A stretch of DNA of 64,000 bases from positions 54,407-118,406 of the forward strand of contig JANBPK010000931.1 in NCBI GenBank assembly GCA_027579435.1. Reading direction: 5' to 3'. Origin of the DNA: Candolleomyces eurysporus. Its lineage: Eukaryota; Basidiomycota; Agaricomycetes; Agaricales; Psathyrellaceae. Made by a program: the position numbers and the translations under genes. The notes beneath the pieces were generated by a model. The model worked only from the letters and a program-made list of their open reading frames with translations, searched no databases and was not told where the DNA came from. Positions 56,870-64,000 of this stretch are shown here, piece after piece (the first letter of the stretch is position 1; each line of letters opens with the position of its first letter).

Positions 56870-57236
56870 ACCTCAGATTGTCCAGGGGTTCGACAATGCA
56901 AGATGAGGTACGAAGATTCACTGTGATGAGGAACAGTGAAAGATGGTATTGCTCTTCGAATCGGGGATCGGGAGGATGGTGACAGACGTTGAGGGAAATC
57001 ACTGAGATTCTGGGACTAGAAGCGTATCGTTGCCAGGTATAGAGCGAATGTGAAAGAACGCCTCTTTCGCAAGTTGCTTCGGAAAGGAGGATCTGTTGAG
57101 GAAGACTTGGGGTCGAAGGAGGGGGATTAGGAATAAGGGGTTGCGGGGGAACGGGAGGAGGGGATCGAAGGAGATATTCCTGAATGGGATTGAGAGAAGG
57201 GAATTCGAGGGAGCGAAGTCCTTCTTCAATATCTTG
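56870..57236 (-). pseudogene. 5' part of the unknown host gene interrupted by E1
   Basis: An open minus-strand frame from 57236 to 56870 reads LQDIEEGLRSLEFPSLNPIQ, then a Pro-rich stretch and FEEQYHLSLFLITVNLRTSS. It reaches the element boundary at ACCT in the codon AGG. The frame at the left boundary (32953) also starts with AGG in the same phase. Further upstream exon sequence may lie in 57237-57597 (ITCFERHPDERVITNSFNLR in another frame). No known family. The frame continues a short way into E1 before a stop at 56784. Confidence 0.45.
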
Positions 57237-57621
57237 TAAGCGTGAGGACGACGTCGTCGATGTAATTGGTTACTCGGAGGTTGAAAGAGTTGGTGATGAC
57301 TCTCTCGTCAGGATGGCGTTCGAAGCACGTAATATCCACAATAGTTGATCCTTCTTCGTAGCGAATGGACCCAATAGACGTCGTAGCTGAAGGGTTCCTA
57401 CCAGCTCTTGAGCAGACGGCGATAATTGGGAAACGTTGAGTGAATCGAATAGGACGAGGAGGTGAACGATCGGTATCGTGAGAAGCACTTGGCCTAGGGT
57501 AAGGTCTATGCCTCCGGCGAGGGTGAGATGGGGGACGATGTCGAGGCGAATGTACTCGTTGTTGAGTGTCCACTGTGTTCTCAGTTTGAGCATACACAGG
57601 GTAAAGAAGTCGAGGTAAATC

Positions 57622-58013
57622 TGTCAGGCACCAGGTACAAGTAGACGAGGTTTGATTCTCGAGAACAAGCTAAAGAACTACTACACGGTTTAGCTCGGTA
57701 TTTATACTACTTGAACCGATCGGGCAAGTCCGGGCTGGCTCGATACATATGACCAGCATTGGTGCTTCTACTGTTCCTACTTGATAACTATCAACTATTA
57801 ATAGCAAAGAAGCAGGGTAAAGGGCAAAGAAGCCAGGGTAAAGGGGAACGGATAAAAGTAAAAGAGCAGGGCATAGGGTATCCTCGGGCTAAGGGTTAAA
57901 ACTGGGCAAAGGGCAAAGATAACGTGCTACTAAGGAGAGAAGTCCGAGGGAGTCCGAATCAAATATAAGTAAACAATAGAAAAAAAAGATACCCTAGGGG
58001 TTATTACATAACA
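57622..58013 (-). repeat. 3' LTR of the gypsy element, with adjacent polypurine tract
   Basis: On minus the LTR starts TGTTATGTAATAACC (58013) and ends CCTGACA (57622), giving TG...CA and 392 bp. Directly before it is the polypurine tract TTTTGGGGGTAG (58014-58025). The boundaries are from the TG/CA ends and the tract, since no second LTR is in the window to compare. Confidence 0.65.
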
Positions 58014-58083
58014 CTACCCCCAAAACAAGATTGTTTGTCCCAAACAACATACTAATACAATAAAACAAAAGAAATTTCTTGCC

Positions 58084-59445
58084 TCACGTCCTGAGGTTAT
58101 GCTCTGCATCCGAGTTCCAACCCGGATCATACTCTCCGTGCATCCAATCGTCATCACTGTTCTCTCCGGCGTCCTTGGTTTTCATGGGTACATCATGTAC
58201 CCGATAATTGGCAGGCCTCCCACGAATGGAGCCTCCACCTCTGCCTCTACCCCTACCCTTCATCTCCATAGTCTTCTTGTTGCGCTCCGCATTGAGCGCC
58301 TTCCTCCCCCCCTTATCCAGGATGGCCTGTTCCTCCTGGATCTTGGCCCAGGGTTTCCTACCCTTGGCCGCACGACGTTCTCCGGTTTTCTTCAAGTACG
58401 CTGCTTGCGTACTAGAGGCGGTAGGAGGGGAAGGAGGTCGGGGATTGGAGGAATAAAAGGGTTTCTTAATGGTGAGGGGAGCGGAGCCGGGGCGATATTG
58501 AGGCATGGGAGGTTCAGGGGAAGGAGAGGGTTTGGAAGGGGCCGGGGTAAGAAGGATGGGATCGGGGGAGGGTTCCGGCGGGCAATGGTTCTTCTTATAT
58601 TCTTCCCAAGTTTCCTTGGGAATATCCTTCTCGTTCCACGTCCCCCAGGCGTTCTGTTGGGGACGACCCCATTCTTCAGTATCCCCTCTCCACGTCTCCT
58701 TTCCCTTGGAGACTGGAGTCGGGGCCGGTTTCTTTCCACAGAAAATGGCCAAGTGGCCGGGGGCGAAGGTGTTGCAGTGGGGGCAAACCACGTCGATGTG
58801 GTCGGAGTCGAAGTGACCGATGAGCTTGCATCGGCCACAGCTAGCGAAAACTCTGTCCTCGCGTTCTTTGTCAGAGAACGCGCGGACAGCAGGATTGGGG
58901 TGGTCGAAGGGGTGTCGGATGATAGGGGATAACCCCTGTTTTCGGTTTTCTTCGAGCAAATATTGCTTGTCCTGTTGGCGATATCGAAGGGCCTGCTGAG
59001 TGATGGCAGACCGGATTTCAGGAAGGTGGGAGGTGAGGAAGCGGGAACGATTGGTCTTATCCTCTGCGAGGTGCCAGGCAAGATCTTCCGCCTTCTCGAC
59101 CTCCTTCTCAATACTATCGAGAATAGGGAGGAGACGGTCTAGGGTTTCGTTGGCTTCTTTCAGCCGGTCGGCTGTGAGTTTATACTCCCTCAAAGCTTGG
59201 GAGTAAAAGCGATTGTCGTCGTGATTGCTGGGGTTTGTGGAAAGGGAGCCTGAATACTTCTTTTTGTACCAAATCAAATCTTGGACGGACTTGATGTTGG
59301 CAATTCTTCGTCGCGCTTCGCGACACTCGATTTCGGAAAGGGCGTAGCGAATGGAGCCGTCGGCGGGGCCGCGACGACTCTCGGAGTAGGGATCGGTGGG
59401 TGGGGTGGTAGTCGGAGTAGAGTGAGCCATAACTGAAGAAGACAT
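58084..59445 (-). CDS. Additional ORF 3' of pol in the gypsy element
   Basis: About 453 codons from the ATG at 59445 (MSSSVMAHSTP); the open frame extends further to 59610 and overlaps the end of pol in another frame. The N-terminal half is helical and charged (LKEANETLDRLLPILDSIEK). It holds a Cys-rich knuckle CGRCKLIGHFDSDHIDVVCP with CNTFAPGHLAIFCG, then a Pro-rich region and an RGRGRGGGSIRGR box. This suggests a nucleic-acid-binding protein. Its role (second gag-like or env-position protein) is unknown. Confidence 0.7.
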   Translation of the reverse strand: MSSSVMAHSTPTTTPPTDPYSESRRGPADGSIRYALSEIECREARRRIANIKSVQDLIWYKKKYSGSLSTNPSNHDDNRFYSQALREYKLTADRLKEANETLDRLLPILDSIEKEVEKAEDLAWHLAEDKTNRSRFLTSHLPEIRSAITQQALRYRQQDKQYLLEENRKQGLSPIIRHPFDHPNPAVRAFSDKEREDRVFASCGRCKLIGHFDSDHIDVVCPHCNTFAPGHLAIFCGKKPAPTPVSKGKETWRGDTEEWGRPQQNAWGTWNEKDIPKETWEEYKKNHCPPEPSPDPILLTPAPSKPSPSPEPPMPQYRPGSAPLTIKKPFYSSNPRPPSPPTASSTQAAYLKKTGERRAAKGRKPWAKIQEEQAILDKGGRKALNAERNKKTMEMKGRGRGRGGGSIRGRPANYRVHDVPMKTKDAGENSDDDWMHGEYDPGWNSDAEHNLRT

Positions 59446-59549
59446 CGTATGATGATTACGATGAAAAGGCAAGTTCGAGCGAGGGTAAGTAGGGACGGAA
59501 TGTTGGAGGTAGTAGGTTGGGAGGTCAAAGGTTTCTGAAGGACTAGCCT

Positions 59550-62500
59550 TTATAGATCCTGGTGGAGAGTGATTATCATCTGGCCAAGAGTCTTCGTAAG
59601 TTCTTGCCACATTATCATCTTTGAGAAAGGACTTCTAATGATGACAGTCTGTCGTGCTTTGACAAAATGCGTGGTTCGAATGGCGCGATTTTGCTTCCTT
59701 CTAGTCTTCTCCTTCTTCTTGGCATGTTCTTTCGTTCTGGACCAATAGTTTTCTAGAAGTTCTTGCGAATGCGTGAGATGTTCTTCTGGTTCCCAGCTAT
59801 CTTCTGTGGTCGGCTGATCCTTCCATCTGAGAAGATAGAATGTCTTGGTTCCCTTTTTCTTGTGGCGTAGAATTCCTTCGACTTCGTATTCTTCTTCTCC
59901 TTCAATGATGTCAGGAATTGGAGTCGGGTGAGCAGGACCGTGGGTGTCCGTTTCAACGAATGGAGTTAGAAGAGTGGCGTGGAAGACGTTATGAATCTTC
60001 CAAAGCTTTGGAAGAGAAAGTCGATAGGTCACAGGGGAAAGAACTTCGGATATTTTGAAGGGGCCTTCTCGTTTTGGAGCTATTTTCTTGGAGAGATACG
60101 GCAATTTGAGGTTCTTAGATTCTAACCAGACCTTCTGACCCTTCTTGAACGGGGTAAAGGTGGAGGAGAACCTATCTTTCATCTTAGCTCGCGCAAGCTC
60201 ATGAGCTGCAAGAGCTTCGTTTCTAGCTGCTTCTAAAGAGCGCAGCCTTTCTTCTGCCGCAGGGAATTGTGATTCCCCTAAGGCGTTCGGGATAGAGGGA
60301 GGTTGGTAGCCATAAAGGAGTTCAAANGGGGGAATGTTGTCGTTCGGCGTGAGTTCGGGAGTTATGAGTAAACTCAGCAAGAGGAAGTCGGTCTGCCCAA
60401 GTTTCGGGATTGACCGTGCAGAAAATCGAAAGATAGGCCTGAATTTCCTGGTTGACTCGTTCGGTGGCTCCATCAGTTTGAGGATGATAAGCAGTGGAGG
60501 GCGCACTAGAAATTCCCATTCGTTTGAGAGTTTCTTTGAAGCTTCCAGCTACAAACTGAGGACCACGATCAGAAATGATCTTGTTCGGCCGTCCGTACTT
60601 TGTGAACAGTTTTTGAAGTAGAATGTCGCTGATTTGCTCCGCGGTAATCGTCTTGAGACAAGGGGTGAAAATCACACCTTTGGTGAGTCCGTGGTCTACA
60701 ATAACCAGGATCGAATCAAATCCTTTGGACACAGGAAGATCGGTGATAAGATCCATTGAACATTGAGCAAAAGGTCGAGGTTCGGTGCTGGCTTCAATGG
60801 GAAAGAGAGGGGGTTTGGTCGGTCGTCGGTTGATCTTGTTCTGTTGGCAGGCGGCACATCCACGAACATATCGATTGACAAAATGAGTGAGTCCGGGCCA
60901 GTAATAGTGTCGTTGAATGGCGAGTTGTGTTGCTTGCTGTCCAGGATGTCCAGCTGTCGGTGAATCATGATAAAGTTTCGTAACTTTCTTGCGTAAGGCT
61001 TGATCCGGTGGAATATAGACTCTTCTCTTGTAAAGGTAAAGAGTGCCTTCCTTAGTTTCGTGTCGGTCCCAACTTTCAGGAAGTTCGTCCTTCAAAAGAG
61101 TTGGGAATTCAGTCATAGAGGAAGTTTCTTGAGTCTTCAGAATAATTTCTTCTCGAAGAGTCGCATCGAAAAGACTTCCATCGGTTTCCATCTTGATACT
61201 CGAGATGAATTTGTCGGGGGAAAGAAGAATGATTTGTTTCGACTCTTCTTCTTCAGAGGGGTGATGATCTGGTCTTCGAGAGAGGGTGTCAGATTGGATC
61301 ATACTCGTTCCTTTTCGATATTCAAACTTGAAATCGAACTGAGCTAACTCAGGGATCCAACGCCTTTGACGATCGTTTAGCTTTTGGGGATTTCTGAAAT
61401 AGAGGAGGTTCAGGTGATCGGTGTAAATGGTGACCGGATGAGGGGATCCTTGAAGGTAATGTCTCCACTCTCGGAGAGCTCTGATGATTCCAAGGAGCTC
61501 TCGATCGTAGATCTGATAATTCTGTTCGGTGGGAGTGAAGGTTTGTGAAAGGAAAAATACGGGGTGTCGTTTGCCATTGGCGTCCATTTGAGTCAGCACC
61601 GCTCCCGATGCATATAATGATGCGTCTGATTCGATCTGGAAAGGTCGAGTTGGGTCAGGCATCATCAACACCGGTTCTTCGGTGAACTTCTTCTTGAGAA
61701 GGTCGAAAGCTTCCTGTGCTTTTGGTGTCCATTCGAACCGGATGTCTTTCTTCAGTAGGTCGTTGAGGGGACGAGCTATCAGAGAGTAGCCTCCAATGAA
61801 CTTTCGATAGAAATTGCCGAATCCTAAAAATGATCGAACTTGTTTGACGGTGGTTGGAACCGGCCAATCTTTCAATCCAGCTAGTTTGACTGGATCCATG
61901 GAAATCTTCCCTTCTTCTACGATGAATCCAAGGTAATCGACCTTTCGGCGAGCGAAGGCGCATTTTTCTGGTTTGAGGTAAAGGTCATGGTCTCGTAACT
62001 TCTTCAGAATTCTCTTGGTGAACCGTTCAAGATCTTCTAAAGTTTCGGCAAAGATAAGGATGTCGTCGATATAGACTATCGCGATTCCTTCTCTGACTTC
62101 TTCTTCGAAAATGGAGTCCATCATTGCTTGGAAAGTTGCCGGAGAATTGGTGAGTCCGAAGAACATCACCGTTGGTTCGAATAGACCCTTGTTGGTCACG
62201 AAGGCTCCTTTCCATTCGTCACCTTTCTTGATGCGAACATTGTTGTATCCGGATCGTACATCCATCTTGGTGAAGAATTTGGCTTTCTTGAGCTTGTCAA
62301 GAAGATCTGGGATACGGGGAAGAGGGTAGGCGTTCTTGATTGTGGCTTCATTAAGTTTTCGATAATCTTGACAAGGTCTAAGCGAGCCATCCTTCTTGGC
62401 AACAAAGAAGAATGGAGAGGCTTGTGGGGAGTTCGAAGGTCGAATATACTTCTTGGCGAGATTTTCTTCTAGGAACTTTTCGAGTTCCTTCTCTTCTCGA

Positions 62501-63240
62501 GGAGAAAGACTATAAATCTTTCCTCTTCTTGGGATAAAATCGGGCTTCAGGTCAATAGCGTGATCCCAAGGTCTTGGGTCAGGGAAACGAGCGGCAGCTT
62601 CCTTGTTGAATACTTTGATGTAATCGTGATATTCTTTAGGAATCTGTTCTTCAAGTGGAACTTCTTTCTTGACTTCTTCGTGCTTCTGCGCGAGCGTCTG
62701 GGAGGTTGTTGTCTTGGCTCGAATCCACAAGGGTTTCGTTTCGGTTTTCAAATCCGCGATTATTTCTTGAGGCTCCGGGTTTTCTTGTTGGTCTCGTTTC
62801 CATTCTAAGGTTCCTTCTTTCCAGTCGATAATCGGATTTTCTTTCTTCAACCAAGGAAGACCAAGGATTACGTCTTCTTTACCTAGTCTGGTAACCAGGA
62901 ATGCAGTTCTCTTCTTCTTGCCATTGACGGTAAGTTTGAGACGTGTAAAGTGTGTAATCCTTCCTTCTTTGTTGGGAGTTCCGTCCACATTAAAGACTTT
63001 GAGAGGTTTCTTCAGTTGGGTAAGAGGAAGTCGATGTAAAGCAGCAAAAGATTGGTCAATAAAGACGTCTTCTGCTCCACAATCGATCAAGGCTTTCAAT
63101 TCGACGTTTTTGTTCACACTGCTCCAGTCACTCGAGAGGATGATCGGAATACGCATAGAATTGTGGTCCATCTCGGCTACTAGTACAGAGTGAATTGTAA
63201 ACGTTGGAGATACTGGCGTCGATCCAGATCTCCTCTTCAA
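59550..63240 (-). CDS. Pol polyprotein of the gypsy element (PR-RT-RH-IN-chromodomain)
   Basis: Domains in order: aspartic protease (ALIDCGAEDVFID), reverse transcriptase (FTKMDVRSGYNNVRIKKGDE ... YIDDILIFAE), RNase H (FQIESDASLYASGAVLTQ), integrase zinc finger (HPGQQATQLAIQRHYYWPG then CAACQ), DDE core (SMDLITDLPVSKGFDSILVI, ISDRGPQFVAGSF, YHPQTDGATERVNQE) and a C-terminal chromodomain (YEVEGILRHKK ... YLLRWKDQPTTEDSWEPEEHL), which defines a chromovirus. The frame shifts once at the N and G run near 60327, between the integrase core and its C-terminus. Pol begins in the -1 frame relative to gag. Confidence 0.92.
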
Positions 63241-63602
63241 AAATCCTTGTTGTCTTCATCGGAGCTTCCTTCTTCCATGTATCTTTCGAGCTTCTTGACT
63301 TCTGATTCTTCCATATTCTTCGGAGCATTGCGGATATAGCGATAAACTTCTTTGGCGGTTGGCTTCTTCTTTTGCTTCTGGTCTTCTTTCTTCTTAAACG
63401 GAGGAGGTCGAGACGATCCAGCGGAGTTATTGGGAGCGGGAAGGGGGCAATCTTTAACGAGGTGTCCTTGCTTCTGGCATCGATAGCAAAGACCTTTCTT
63501 TCGACACTCCTCTCTCTGAGATTGAGTGAGTCGAGCGGCGTTGATTTCGTCTGGGGAAGAGGTGCGGAGATTGTTGATTCTGGGTTGGCGTCGAAGAACC
63601 AC
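63237..63602 (-). CDS. Gag C-terminal fragment of the gypsy element
   Basis: A 121-codon open piece with one CCHC zinc knuckle (CYRCQKQGHLVKDCP), a Lys-rich linker and an acidic end (EEGSSDEDNKDF) before the stop. The N-terminal capsid part is absent because the sequence changes to element E2 at about 63.605 kb. The gag stop is overlapped by pol in the -1 frame at a T-run (around 63238-63243), consistent with programmed frameshifting. Confidence 0.8.
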   Translation of the reverse strand: MVLRRQPRINNLRTSSPDEINAARLTQSQREECRKKGLCYRCQKQGHLVKDCPLPAPNNSAGSSRPPPFKKKEDQKQKKKPTAKEVYRYIRNAPKNMEESEVKKLERYMEEGSSDEDNKDF

Positions 63603-63604
63603 AT

Positions 63605-64000
63605 ATGATAGTCACAGAGCAGTGTAGGATACATCTTATCTGCAGTAACAAAAAGTGGGTTAGATACACTCCAGCAGCAGCAGCTGCCTTGGAGGAGTAG
63701 ACATATGATAAACCCTACAGCTGCTGTGGGGTCTATGGAAGGTGGTTGATGGTGCAGCTGCAATGGGTGAGGTAAGGCAAATGAGGAAATGCAGCTGCCA
63801 GGCAAAACCTAGAGGGTGGAGCAGCTGCACAAGTAAATAGTGAAACTTGGTGCAGCTGCTGCCTGGAGGCCATGAGAGGGAGGAGCAGCTGCAGAAGTGG
63901 CTGGTCAAAGGTACAGTGCAGCTGCTGCCTGGAGACCATGGAAGANGAGGGGCAGCTGCAGAAGTGGCCAGCCAAAAGTACAGTGCAGCTGGTGCTTGGA
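63605..64000. mobile_element. E2: left end of a second E1-type element
   Basis: Starting near 63.605 kb, the sequence repeats the E1 left terminus: ATAGTCACA, 14 bp, ACATCTTATCTGC, a related GTxACAAAA...GGG, then GGGTTAGATACA. A GCAGCTGC array follows to the window end (about ten motifs between 63672 and 63989). It lies in the same orientation as E1 and interrupts gypsy gag. The body of the element and its genes lie outside the window. Confidence 0.7.

Larger units (their letters stand above)
57622..63602 (-). mobile_element. 5'-truncated Ty3/gypsy chromovirus retrotransposon
   Basis: Read on minus: partial gag, pol with chromodomain, an extra ORF, a polypurine tract and one 3' LTR; the 5' LTR and the start of gag are missing. 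The 5' side stops where element E2 begins (~63.605 kb), so E2 either inserted into gag or lies at an assembly join. The copy seems young: pol is open over ~970 codons and broken only at an N-marked homopolymer. Confidence 0.85.

Noticed and set aside
32881..56890. CCAGGGTTC / CCAGGGGTTC as the target duplication of E1
   Set aside because: The two copies differ in G-run length and a join there breaks the host frame; ACCT keeps the frame. It was not excluded fully, because homopolymer errors are common here.
57661..59680. Possible tRNA T-loop-like sequences (GGTTTGATTCTCGAG near 57645, GGTTCGAATGG near 59670)
   Set aside because: No acceptor stem or D/anticodon arms of correct spacing are seen around them; one lies in the LTR, the other in pol.
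63128..63805. Minus-strand open frame crossing the gag/E2 junction
   Set aside because: It runs in the third frame over gag and into E2 repeats and has no motif; the CCHC frame is the real gag.

Overview
The window is a fungal nuclear contig, most likely from an agaricomycete (mushroom-forming basidiomycete). The signs are compact genes with many 40-70 nt introns, a PAL, an Ifi27-like gene, and a large block of KDZ-type and Ty3/gypsy mobile DNA of basidiomycete style. About 20 single Ns sit almost all beside homopolymer runs, and several reading frames shift exactly there. Most frameshifts reported here are therefore more likely sequencing or assembly artefacts than real lesions.

1-32.5 kb is a gene-dense, conserved chromosome arm. 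In order: FAM72-like (-), RRP17/Nop25 (+), BOS1 Qb-SNARE (+), FCF1 PIN-domain ribosome factor (-), phenylalanine/tyrosine ammonia-lyase (+), a fructosyl-amino-acid/sarcosine-oxidase-like FAD enzyme (+), arginine-specific mitochondrial carbamoyl-phosphate synthase large chain (-), a decayed unrecognised gene, a TmpA-like membrane protein (+), oligoribonuclease REX2 (-), PTAR1-like (+), an F-box-like protein with an acidic tail (+), an Ifi27-like gene with a broken tandem partial copy (-), and a C2H2 zinc-finger protein with a long Pro/Ser-rich N-terminus (-). Splice models were checked by exon phase. RRP17, BOS1, FCF1, CPA2, TmpA-like, REX2, PTAR1 and Ifi27-like all sum to whole codons. Several exons are extremely small (3, 8, 11, 15 and 17 nt).

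32.95-56.87 kb is a single ~24 kb mobile unit, here called E1. It carries a KDZ (Kyakuja-Dileera-Zisupton) transposase with a CxC2-type zinc module. Around it lie three tandem paralogues of a double-stranded-beta-helix, TET/JBP- or 2OG-oxygenase-like protein, several large unknown proteins, a Cys-rich zinc-binding/coiled-coil protein and a protein-kinase-like gene. The left end has an array of GCAGCTGC motifs followed by ~2 kb of degenerate short repeats with a MITE-like insertion. E1 appears to have landed inside an exon of an unknown host gene: the two flanks (57.2-56.87 kb and 32.95-32.49 kb, minus strand) share ACCT at the junctions and stay in one reading frame when E1 is removed conceptually.

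57.6-63.6 kb is a 5'-truncated Ty3/gypsy chromovirus on the minus strand: gag zinc knuckle, protease-RT-RNase H-integrase-chromodomain, an extra third ORF, polypurine tract and one LTR. Its gag is interrupted near 63.6 kb by the left end of a second element, E2. E2 has the same terminal sequence and GCAGCTGC array as E1 and runs off the window. The right half is thus a nest: host gene, E1, gypsy, E2.
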